Of a stretch of 6,682 nt of DNA, positions 1-6,152 are shown in pieces (position 1 is the first letter of the stretch; every line of letters begins with the position of its first letter). The position numbers were made by a program, and so were the translations under genes. The stretch lies in assembly GCA_014380705.1 (NCBI GenBank), contig JACMJI010000350.1:1-6682 (forward strand), written 5' to 3'. The stretch is from Gorillibacterium sp. GTDB taxonomy: Bacteria > Bacillota > Bacilli > Paenibacillales > NBRC-103111. The notes beneath the pieces were generated by a model. That model saw nothing but the letters and a program-made list of their open reading frames with translations. It had not been told where the DNA came from and made no database searches.

Positions 1-98
1 GGGAACCACGCGTTCCCATCTCGAACACGACCGTTAAGCCCTTCAGCGCCGATGGTACTTGGACCGCAGGGTCCTGGAAGAGTAGGACGTTGCCAAGC
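1..98 (+). rRNA. rrf: 5S ribosomal RNA, 3' part (5' end cut by window)
   Basis: The first 98 bases match the conserved body and 3' end of bacterial 5S rRNA: the CCCATCTCGAACACGACCGT segment of loop B/helix III, then AGCGCCGATGGTACT, the GGACCGCAGGGTCC helix IV/V region, AGAGTAGGACGTTGCC, and the terminal CCAAGC. A full 5S is about 117 nt, so roughly the first 20 nt lie outside the window. The particular helix IV sequence resembles Paenibacillus 5S as I remember it. No tRNA follows, so the rRNA operon ends here. The exact mature 3' end (about 98) is set by analogy with the B. subtilis 5S end. Confidence 0.97.
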
Positions 99-106
99 AC
101 AGATTG

Positions 107-137
107 ACCCGCACATGCTGCGGGTTTTTTTGTTTTT
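107..137 (+). terminator. Intrinsic terminator of the rRNA operon
   Basis: A 7-bp stem ACCCGCA (107-113) pairs with TGCGGGT (119-125) around a CATGC loop. The stem runs straight into T tracts (TTTTTTT, G, TTTTTT). It lies 9 nt after the 5S end, where an rRNA operon terminator is expected. Confidence 0.92.
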
Positions 138-200
138 TCAGTATGTATAAATAGTAGGTGAAAAATATGCCTAGATTTTTATGGCTCAACTTTATCATGC

Positions 201-243
201 AGAACAAGAGCAGGCTATCTTTTCGATAGCCTGCTCTTGTTCT
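201..243. terminator. Perfect 19-bp hairpin between convergent units, probable bidirectional terminator
   Basis: Positions 201-219 are exactly complementary to 225-243, with a 5-nt TTTTC loop. It lies between the plus-strand rRNA operon and the end of the minus-strand small genes, where a shared terminator is expected. Neither strand has a good T tract directly after the stem (TAATCTTT on plus, GCATGATAAA on minus), so efficient intrinsic termination is not certain. It could also be a barrier or RNA-stability hairpin. The surrounding bases 138-299 show no gene. Confidence 0.6.
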
Positions 244-299
244 TAATCTTTAGCCCTACAACTTAACTTAATGACTTTGTGGGATGTGGCCACGCTTTT

Positions 300-641
300 T
301 TACTCTATTGCTTCTTCTATCGGCTGAACAACCTTATTGACAAGTGGATTTTTAGATATCATATTGCCCGCTTGTCCGCCTACGATTCTGCCCATCCGGT
401 CACCAAGTACTCCACCCAGCACCGCTCCAACCACGGTACCTACGCCGGGTAATACCGTACTGCCAAGTACTGCCCCGTACTCCACTCCAGCCATAACTCC
501 AACTGCTCCAGTTACATTTTCCATTGTTTGCACCGTATAATCCTTCTTGCCCATCTGCCCTTGCTGCAAGCTTTTAGTATCCTGAAACTGGGACATGCCT
601 CCGGCAAGAAGGCCTGCCCATAATGAGCTGCTATGGATCAT
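300..641 (-). CDS. Small glycine-zipper membrane protein (113 aa), function unknown
   Basis: The product has a short polar N-terminal part (1-43) and then a long Gly/Val/Ala-rich hydrophobic stretch (about 44-92). Small residues recur at three- to four-residue spacing there, as in AGVEYGAVLG, PGVGTVVGAVLGGVLG and RIVGGQAG. These are glycine-zipper patterns typical of proteins that insert into or oligomerise in membranes. The stretch could form two tightly packed helices broken at LPGVG (64-68). The C-terminus is short and acidic (PIEEAIE). An upstream in-frame TTG at 656 would add five residues, but that TTG overlaps the GGAGGG ribosome binding site (654-649). ATG at 641 has an ideal 7-nt spacing and is preferred. 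It lies 65 nt downstream of the 77-aa gene on the same strand and is probably co-transcribed with it, divergently from the P-type ATPase. I do not recognise a named family. A pore-forming, scaffold or ATPase-partner role is speculation. Confidence 0.85.
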   Translation of the reverse strand: MIHSSSLWAGLLAGGMSQFQDTKSLQQGQMGKKDYTVQTMENVTGAVGVMAGVEYGAVLGSTVLPGVGTVVGAVLGGVLGDRMGRIVGGQAGNMISKNPLVNKVVQPIEEAIE

Positions 642-665
642 ATGAAAGCCCTCCAATTTTTATTA

Positions 666-680
666 ACCGCATGTCGCGGT
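666..680 (-). other. Short hairpin in the gap between the two minus-strand genes
   Basis: ACCGC (666-670) pairs with GCGGT (676-680) over a 5-nt loop. On the minus strand it is followed only by a weak AT-rich run (TAATAAAAATT), just before the ribosome binding site of the glycine-zipper gene. It could be a weak attenuator or processing site, or chance. Confidence 0.2.
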
Positions 681-706
681 CTTATAAGATTGTGCCCAAA
701 ATTCTT

Positions 707-940
707 TTATTTATCTCGTTCTGTCCCTGCAAAATTTTTTTCCTCTTGGTGAGCCGTTAACGTATGTAGCTTTCTTTGTGCAGCGGAACTTGCATCCTTC
801 GCCATTTCTGTTAAATCCAGTATAGTTTCTGTTCCCTTAACTGCCAATTTCCTAACAGTTTTTCTAGCTTCCGGCGACAATGTTAACAATAAAGCCGCTA
901 AACCGGATATTAAACCTATATGTGATTTTATTTCAATCAC
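707..940 (-). CDS. Small single-span membrane protein with charged helix (77 aa), distant relative of the 91-aa protein downstream of the ATPase
   Basis: An N-terminal hydrophobic segment (about 8-21, HIGLISGLAALLLTL) leads into SPEARKTVRKLAVKGTE and then a charged, Ala/Lys/Glu-rich amphipathic helix (to about 58) with a hydrophilic tail. The region around residues 13-50 aligns without gaps to the 91-aa protein at 5876-6151, sharing L-A near the end of the span, T-L-x-P, L-A and G at equivalent places. The build resembles PacL/DUF1490 partners of mycobacterial metal P-type ATPases, but the C-terminal His/Asp metal motif of PacL is absent. Start: the GGAGG (945-941) directly abuts GTG 940-938, with no spacer, which is too close for normal initiation. 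ATT (937-935) or ATA (931-929, 9-nt spacing) may be the real start, so the N-terminus is uncertain by up to three residues. It is the first gene of the minus-strand unit, divergent from the ATPase. Function not established. Confidence 0.8.
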   Translation of the reverse strand: MIEIKSHIGLISGLAALLLTLSPEARKTVRKLAVKGTETILDLTEMAKDASSAAQRKLHTLTAHQEEKNFAGTERDK

Positions 941-964
941 CCTCCAAAAAATGTATTTAAGTAA

Positions 965-994
965 ATTATCCCTCTAAATGCGGAGCATTATTCG
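965..994 (-). promoter_or_regulatory. Candidate promoter for the minus-strand small genes, possibly forespore-type
   Basis: Read on the minus strand, CGAATA (994-989) is followed after 18 nt by GATAATT (970-964). The -10-like GATAAT fits sigma-A at five of six places, but the -35 does not. The pair fits the sigma-G/sigma-F pattern (about TGAATA and CATAMTA) moderately well. It lies about 25 nt upstream of the 77-aa gene. This is pattern matching only. Confidence 0.25.
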
Positions 995-1010
995 TAAAAC
1001 TTCGACAAAT

Positions 1011-1039
1011 TTGATGCATAACTGTTTTCAAATTGTAAA
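1011..1039 (+). promoter_or_regulatory. Candidate sigma-A promoter for the P-type ATPase
   Basis: TTGATG (1011-1016) and TGTAAA (1034-1039) are spaced by 17 nt, each matching four of six consensus positions. This would place the transcript start near 1046 and leave a leader of about 48 nt before ATG 1094. The whole 946-1080 stretch is AT-rich, so chance matches are likely. No clear operator repeat was seen. Confidence 0.3.
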
Positions 1040-1093
1040 CACTACTTTTTATGTTAAAAAGGTTCAGAAATACCTTATGAAAGGAGCTATTTC

Positions 1094-4000
1094 ATGTCAT
1101 TGATGGTTCATCGTAGTAGAATAATTCATATTTATCCGGGGCGTATCCGGTTGGAATTCCCTGGTTTGCAGTACAGTAAGCATACAGAAATGTTTTTACG
1201 TCAGGAACTTGGATCTTTGTCAGGTGTTTCTAAAACGGAGGTATCCGCGATCACTGGTAGAGTTCTCGTTATATATGACGAGCAGCGAACTTCCGAATGT
1301 CAACTTTTGCATCATTTGGAGCTGCTAGAGAGCAAGTACACTGGCTATCATCAAGATGAAGAAAGCACCTCTGTCTCCTTGGATAATCCTGTACATATAA
1401 CTGATGAGCGGGAATCACTAGACGAAGCAGCCATCTCCATGATAACTTCAGAACTGCCGAAGCAAACTTCGGTGCATACGAAGTTATTTCTGGATTCAAG
1501 AGCAGTACCCGAAGTATGTAAACCATTCCCAGTTCTGACCAAGCCGCAATCAGTTAGTTCATCAAACGTCCCCCTTCCACTTACGGTTGCAATATGTGGA
1601 CTCATGGTGATTGGAACCAAACAGTTGATCCTCGGCAAGTCAGCATTGGCAAACAGCTCACTTCCCTTTTACATGTCTGGGCTCTTAGCCGCGGTTACTG
1701 GATATCCGTTCCTGCGCAGGGGCTTAACTCGCTTCACCGAGCAGGGCAATTTAAACCCAGATTTGATTCTGGGCACTGCTGCGTTAGGGCTTGCGCTGCT
1801 TCGTGAGAATCTTCTCGTACTGGGCTCCTTAAGCATTTTGCAATATATTAATTGGAAACGAAGCCAGGCAGGGTTGGGCGATGTGGATTCCAGATCGCTT
1901 TCTCCAGAAATTCAAGCCTATAGTGAGCGAACCGGCCGATGGGGTATAGCTGCTGCGGCAATCACCTGGCTGTTCAAACGCAGCCCTCTGCGGAGTATCG
2001 CGGTCCTGCTTGCCGCAAATCCGCGAGTAGCGACAATTCCGGAGAAAACAGCGTGGCAGCAAGCTGAACTTTACTCAAAGGAAATGCACCTGAGTCTTCC
2101 AGAAGGAGTGTCTTTAGCTCATTTGGCTCACACAAAAATGCTGTTACTGGAGGACACGTCTCTACTTATGAAGGCAAATATTCAGAAGACAGAATGCGTG
2201 TCTCACAATGAAGATCCGGACAAAATTATTTGTTTAACGAATGCTTTGATGAGCAAAACCATGCATCCATGGAAAGAGGAAGTACTGCATAAGGCCAAGC
2301 TCACGTGTCGAACATTACGCACTGTCTTTCACGTCACTGAAGAGGAAGGCGGAATACGCGGCCTGATCAGCAATACCCCATATTGCATCGGGAATCTCGG
2401 TTATTGCAAACAGCGAGGTATCTCCTTCGAGCCCTATTACCTTGAAGCTAAACGAATCGAAAGCAAAGATTGCGAGGTGCTATATCTAGCGAAGCAGAAC
2501 GAGGGAAAATGGATATGCCAAGGCCTGATTTACCGCGGACAACAGCTCTGCCCTGAGCGAATGGAGCTACTCTCGCAAGCACAGCAGCAAGGCATTCAGG
2601 TAGCCGTGCTCAGGGATAGTTCCGGCATTGGTCAAAAAGCAATAGCCCGGCTTGGTATAGAAACGGATTGGCTGGGTACTCATCTTAATGAAGTGGTTGA
2701 GCGAATCGTAGAGCAGCATGAACAAGGGAAAAGAGTGCTTCTAGTAAGCGGTCCTTCCGCCGAATACGGTAGTAATCTAATTAAAGTAGGCTTACCATGC
2801 GTAACTTTTGATCAGTTCGAGCGGGTATTGCATGCAATACAGTCGGCTCATAAGATCAAAAGTACAGTCGATGAGCATTTCCAAATCGCCAAGAAGTGGA
2901 ATTTAATGGGATCAATTCTTGCCGCCCTCGGCGTACTCAGCGCTCCGATTGCAAATTTGACCAGTGATGCTCTATCACTGATTTTTCTTTCTCGTTCAAA
3001 AAAGCTGACACAGCAGGTATTTCCTGCTGCGCTGGCTGATGTCATCGAGGCTCAAAACGAGGTGGCAGCAACAGTGGAAGCTGCCCCGTGGCACGGTTTG
3101 CCTTGGGAAAGTATCACCGAACGTCTTAAAGTAAATGTACAGAACGGCTTAACAACGTCTCAAGTGTATGAATTGCGTGGCCGGCATGGAATGAATCAAC
3201 TGGCTGAGAAGCAGCAAACTCCGTGGATTGTCTCCTATGCAGGGCAGTTTAAAGAGTTTACGACATTGATTCTACTTGGCACTTCAGTACTCGCCCTTTT
3301 TACGGGCGGAGTGTTCGATGGTCTCGCCATGGGCGCGGTTCTTTTGGCAAATGCAGCAATCGGCACATTCCAGGAGCGTAAAGCAGATCGGATCGTCGAA
3401 AGTATAAATCAGTTTCAGCCTCTGATCAGTAGGGTCATACGTGAAGGTGGGGAACAGAATATAAGCTCTATTGACCTTGTACCTGGCGACATTGTATGTC
3501 TCGAGCCGGGCGACCGAGTTCCTGCCGACATCCGCTTGGTTCGGGCGTGGAATCTGGAGGTGAATGAGTCTGCGCTAACCGGTGAGTCGGTCCCTGTTGT
3601 GAAGAAGGAGACCGTGGTCGAAGGAGAATGTCCGCTCTCGGAGCGCAACTGCATGCTGTATATGGGCACCGACATCTCCCGTGGTAAAGCTTTGGGTATT
3701 GTTGTCCAAACCGGTATGAATACGGAGTTCGGGCACCTGATGGCAATGCTGAAAACCAATGATGAAACGACCACCGCACTCCAAGAAAAGGTTACATCCA
3801 TCAGCAAAAAATTTATCAAATGGGCATTCATTGCGGGAAGCATCGTATTTATTTCCGGGCTTGTTCGCGGCGTTGCGTTTCCTCAGCTGGTGAGCACCTC
3901 CATCACGCTTGCCGCCTCGGCGATCCCCGAGGGGCTTCCGGTTACCATAACGATTGCTCTAAGTGCGGGAATCTACCGAATGTCTAAGAAAAACGTTCTA

Positions 4001-5830
4001 GTCCGTAAGTTGTCGGCTTTAGAAACATTGGGACGTGCGACGATCATCTGTATGGACAAAACAGGTACACTGACAAAAAATGAAATGACGGTTAAAGAAA
4101 TCGCTACTATCGGCCGAGCATGGGAAGTATCAGGCGACGGATACGACACTGAGGGTGGTTTCTTCGAGAAGAGCCCAACAGACAATGGCTTTGGCTTGCC
4201 TAATGTCATAAAGTATAAATGTACTGTCACGCAGCCCGAGCTGCAGAAAATTATGCAGATTGCCTGCTTGTGCAATAACAGTAAATTGGTCAAACAAGGA
4301 GATACCTGGTCGATGCAAGGCGATCCGACAGAGGGCGCGCTGCTTTCAATGGCCTTTAAAGGTGGAATAAAACCTGAGCATCTGACTCATTGGCATCGTG
4401 GCGGAGAGATTCCTTTTGATTCTGGAACGGGAAAAATGAGTGTGGTGTGTAAGGACAATTTGTCAGGGCTTACTTGTTACATTTTTTCCAAAGGTTCGGT
4501 AGAATCAATTCTCCATCGATGCAGCAGATACCAGCAGAACGGCGAAGTATATGCAATTACCAAGGAACTTCGTTTGGAAATCCTAAAGCAGAGTGAACAG
4601 CTTGCCTCAAGCGCTTTGCGTGTACTCGGCTTTGCTTATCGTGATCTTCAAGAGAATGAGAATGACCAGCAGACAGACCTCGACGAGAGGGATATGATCT
4701 ATGTAGGTATGACCGGCATGATCGACCCGCCGAAGGCCGATGTGCGGAAAAGCATCGAAGAGGCGGTTACTCTCGGTGTGAAACCTGTCATGATAACCGG
4801 GGATCATCCGATCACGGCGATTGCTATCGCCGAGCAAATCGGAATTACTAACGGTAGCCAGATGGGTCAAGTGCTCACATGCCACGAACTTGACCGTATG
4901 AGCGACGAGGAGCTCGAGCAATCAATCGACCGGGTCTGTATCTTTGCCCGAATGACTCCGGAGCATAAGCTGCGCATCGTCAGCATGTTGCGCAAGAAAG
5001 GACATATCGTCGCTATGACCGGCGATGGCGTGAATGACAGTCCTGCGATCAAACGGGCTGATGTTGGGATCGCAATGGGACGAGCAGGCACGGAGGTCAG
5101 TAAAGCCACCGCTGATATCGTACTGAAGGAAGACCATTTTGGATCAATCATAGACGGGGTTAAGGAGGGTCGTACGATTATCGGCAATATTCGTAAGGCA
5201 CTTGGGTGTCTGCTGACTGGCAATCTTGCGGAAATTTTCGTGACGAGCGTTGCAGTTGTTGCGGGTATGCCGATTCCGCTCGTTCCCATTCAGATTTTGC
5301 TAATGAATATGCTGACGGATGTGCTGCCAGCTATGATTTTGGCTGTCAACCCAGGCAGTAAAACGAAGCAGACGAAACGGACAGATATCGTGGACAAGTC
5401 GCTGTACCGCAAGGTAATTACACGCGGAGTATTGCTTGGCGTCGGTTCACTCAGTCTGTTTAGTCTGGTTCTGGCCTCCGGTCAACCCGTACCGGTGGCA
5501 CAAAGCGTTGCTTTTGCAACACTTGTGGCCGGTCAACTGATCCAAACGTTTTCTTGGCGCCAGGAGAATACCGAGCAAAAGATGGGCGATTGGAGTAAAG
5601 ACCGCTTTCTCGTTGGTGCTTTAAGCATTTCCTGGCTTGCCCTGCTTGGCGCACTGTATGTGCCTCCACTCAACCGGTTTTTCCATACTGTGCCGATTGC
5701 TCTACATCACTGGGGTCCGATCCTACTCGTCGCAGGTTCGATTTCTTGGCTCTCTAAGCTTATCCTGTCGTTCCTCGAAAGGAAGGATAATACAACAATC
5801 ACAGTGGTTCACTCCTATACCGCGGCTTAG
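1094..5830 (+). CDS. Giant P-type cation ATPase: HMA-like domain + dead P1B-type core + active P2A-type pump (CtpH/CtpI-like, 1578 aa)
   Basis: Predicted ATP-driven cation transporter of the cytoplasmic membrane. Residues 5-75 form an HMA-like domain (H-x-x-P-G-R-x-R-L, HMA_2 type) without a CxxC metal site. Residues 155-640 follow the full plan of a P1B ATPase: membrane segments around 160-180, 188-207, 221-252 and 283-310, a nucleotide-site HP (391-392), a G-x-x-G...IGN block (419-434) and two closing helices (602-632). The key residues are lost: CPC is NPR (309-311), DKTGT is EDTSL (353-357), TGD is RDS (507-509), GDGxND is SGPSAE (552-557). Residues 660-1570 are an intact P2A pump: TGES (829-832), PEGLP (945-949), DKTGT with phospho-acceptor Asp988, KGS (1133-1135), TGD (1235-1237), TGDGVND (1309-1315) and ten membrane segments. 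Ion-site equivalents of SERCA E309, N768, E771, N796, T799 and D800 are present (E946, N1377, E1380, N1405, T1408, D1409). E908 appears replaced by Gln1481, as in single-site pumps of the PMR1 type. Ca2+ or Mn2+ is thus likely, not proven. GGAG at 1083-1086, 7 nt before ATG, supports the start. Length and order match mycobacterial CtpH/CtpI. Confidence 0.96.
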   Translation: MSLMVHRSRIIHIYPGRIRLEFPGLQYSKHTEMFLRQELGSLSGVSKTEVSAITGRVLVIYDEQRTSECQLLHHLELLESKYTGYHQDEESTSVSLDNPVHITDERESLDEAAISMITSELPKQTSVHTKLFLDSRAVPEVCKPFPVLTKPQSVSSSNVPLPLTVAICGLMVIGTKQLILGKSALANSSLPFYMSGLLAAVTGYPFLRRGLTRFTEQGNLNPDLILGTAALGLALLRENLLVLGSLSILQYINWKRSQAGLGDVDSRSLSPEIQAYSERTGRWGIAAAAITWLFKRSPLRSIAVLLAANPRVATIPEKTAWQQAELYSKEMHLSLPEGVSLAHLAHTKMLLLEDTSLLMKANIQKTECVSHNEDPDKIICLTNALMSKTMHPWKEEVLHKAKLTCRTLRTVFHVTEEEGGIRGLISNTPYCIGNLGYCKQRGISFEPYYLEAKRIESKDCEVLYLAKQNEGKWICQGLIYRGQQLCPERMELLSQAQQQGIQVAVLRDSSGIGQKAIARLGIETDWLGTHLNEVVERIVEQHEQGKRVLLVSGPSAEYGSNLIKVGLPCVTFDQFERVLHAIQSAHKIKSTVDEHFQIAKKWNLMGSILAALGVLSAPIANLTSDALSLIFLSRSKKLTQQVFPAALADVIEAQNEVAATVEAAPWHGLPWESITERLKVNVQNGLTTSQVYELRGRHGMNQLAEKQQTPWIVSYAGQFKEFTTLILLGTSVLALFTGGVFDGLAMGAVLLANAAIGTFQERKADRIVESINQFQPLISRVIREGGEQNISSIDLVPGDIVCLEPGDRVPADIRLVRAWNLEVNESALTGESVPVVKKETVVEGECPLSERNCMLYMGTDISRGKALGIVVQTGMNTEFGHLMAMLKTNDETTTALQEKVTSISKKFIKWAFIAGSIVFISGLVRGVAFPQLVSTSITLAASAIPEGLPVTITIALSAGIYRMSKKNVLVRKLSALETLGRATIICMDKTGTLTKNEMTVKEIATIGRAWEVSGDGYDTEGGFFEKSPTDNGFGLPNVIKYKCTVTQPELQKIMQIACLCNNSKLVKQGDTWSMQGDPTEGALLSMAFKGGIKPEHLTHWHRGGEIPFDSGTGKMSVVCKDNLSGLTCYIFSKGSVESILHRCSRYQQNGEVYAITKELRLEILKQSEQLASSALRVLGFAYRDLQENENDQQTDLDERDMIYVGMTGMIDPPKADVRKSIEEAVTLGVKPVMITGDHPITAIAIAEQIGITNGSQMGQVLTCHELDRMSDEELEQSIDRVCIFARMTPEHKLRIVSMLRKKGHIVAMTGDGVNDSPAIKRADVGIAMGRAGTEVSKATADIVLKEDHFGSIIDGVKEGRTIIGNIRKALGCLLTGNLAEIFVTSVAVVAGMPIPLVPIQILLMNMLTDVLPAMILAVNPGSKTKQTKRTDIVDKSLYRKVITRGVLLGVGSLSLFSLVLASGQPVPVAQSVAFATLVAGQLIQTFSWRQENTEQKMGDWSKDRFLVGALSISWLALLGALYVPPLNRFFHTVPIALHHWGPILLVAGSISWLSKLILSFLERKDNTTITVVHSYTAA
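1442..1487. repeat. Symmetric two-tier inverted repeat inside the ATPase gene
   Basis: ATAACTTC (1442-1449) pairs with GAAGTTAT (1480-1487), and CCGAAG (1457-1462) pairs with CTTCGG (1467-1472) over a CAAA loop. The two gaps between the tiers are both exactly 7 nt. It encodes residues about 117-132, in the variable linker between the HMA-like domain and the dead ATPase core, so protein conservation does not explain it. Confidence 0.6.
2825..2840. repeat. Perfect 16-bp palindrome in the ATPase coding region
   Basis: GTATTGCATGCAATAC reads the same on both strands. It lies in the hinge part of the degenerate P1B-type half (residues about 578-583). It could be a protein-binding site or coincidence; nothing nearby decides. 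Confidence 0.45.
3011..3029 (+). repeat. 7-bp hairpin at the junction of the dead and active ATPase halves
   Basis: CAGCAGG (3011-3017) pairs perfectly with CCTGCTG (3023-3029) over TATTT. It falls at residues 640-646, directly after the last membrane helix of the degenerate half and before the P2A N-terminal domain. A role in translational pausing or a remnant of the fusion is only a suggestion. Confidence 0.35.
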
Positions 5831-5847
5831 CTGTGGTATAGGTTTTT
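5814..5847 (+). terminator. Terminator-like hairpin overlapping the ATPase stop codon
   Basis: A 13-bp stem (5814-5826 with 5830-5842, including two G-T wobbles) encloses a three-base TTA loop and runs directly into TTTTT (5843-5847). The TAG stop (5828-5830) spans the loop and the first base of the 3' arm. Only 33 nt separate the stem from the ATG of the next gene, leaving little room for a separate promoter. It is therefore probably a partial terminator or attenuator inside the operon, letting the small genes be expressed by read-through. Confidence 0.75.
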
Positions 5848-5875
5848 CAAACCAAAATAGGGAGGTTACCTGAAC

Positions 5876-6151
5876 ATGCTGAAAAGAAACACTGAAAAGT
5901 TTATTGTAGGCACTACACTCGCTTTTGCGTCAACCACACTTTGGCCAATAATAAAAGAGTCCTTCAAGCCGCTCGCCGAAACCGGGATGCAAAGCGCTGC
6001 TGTTTTGACAACCCGAATCCAATATGCCCTGCATTTGGCTAAAGAAGAGATCGAAGACATTGTAGCCGAAGCCCAGTTCGAACGGATGAGAAAAATGGTC
6101 GATCAGGATATTGCAGAATTCAATTCAACCAAAAAAACGGGAGACACATAA
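5876..6151 (+). CDS. Small single-span membrane protein, DUF5132-like (91 aa), probable ATPase partner
   Basis: After a basic start (MLKRN), residues about 9-26 form one membrane segment (FIVGTTLAFASTTLWPII). It is followed by SFKPLAETGMQSAAVL and a charged amphipathic helix with AKEEIEDIVAEAQFERMRK (55-73). The pattern, a span plus a helix ending in an E-x-x-E-D-I-V-A-E-A block, is as I remember DUF5132-type proteins, which often sit beside HMA-containing P-type ATPases. It also resembles the PacL partners of mycobacterial pumps, but no terminal His/Asp metal motif is visible. It shares T-L-x-P, L-A and G at fixed spacing with the 77-aa protein on the other side of the ATPase. GGAGG (5861-5865) lies 10 nt before ATG. 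It follows the ATPase by 45 nt and precedes the 74-aa gene by 1 nt, so all three probably form an operon. Role in stabilising or regulating the pump is inferred. Confidence 0.88.
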   Translation: MLKRNTEKFIVGTTLAFASTTLWPIIKESFKPLAETGMQSAAVLTTRIQYALHLAKEEIEDIVAEAQFERMRKMVDQDIAEFNSTKKTGDT

Positions 6152-6152
6152 T

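Noticed and set aside
143..153. ATGTATAAATA shared with 6477-6487, a possible direct repeat bounding an insertion
   Set aside because: An 11-base match in AT-rich sequence is easily chance, the flanks do not match, and the genes between show no transposase.
337..540. Plus-strand Pro/Thr/Ser-rich open frame
   Set aside because: It is the complement of the glycine-zipper gene, has no ribosome binding site, and its composition follows directly from Gly/Val codons on the other strand.
1442..1487. A lox-like recombination site
   Set aside because: One arm matches loxP at 12 bases, but the arms are about 30 bases apart instead of 8 and the left arm matches at only 8 bases.
3415..3843. Minus-strand open frame of 142 aa inside the ATPase gene
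   Set aside because: It lies opposite the strongly conserved A domain of the pump, has no ribosome binding site and gives a Ser/Arg-rich product with no recognisable domain.
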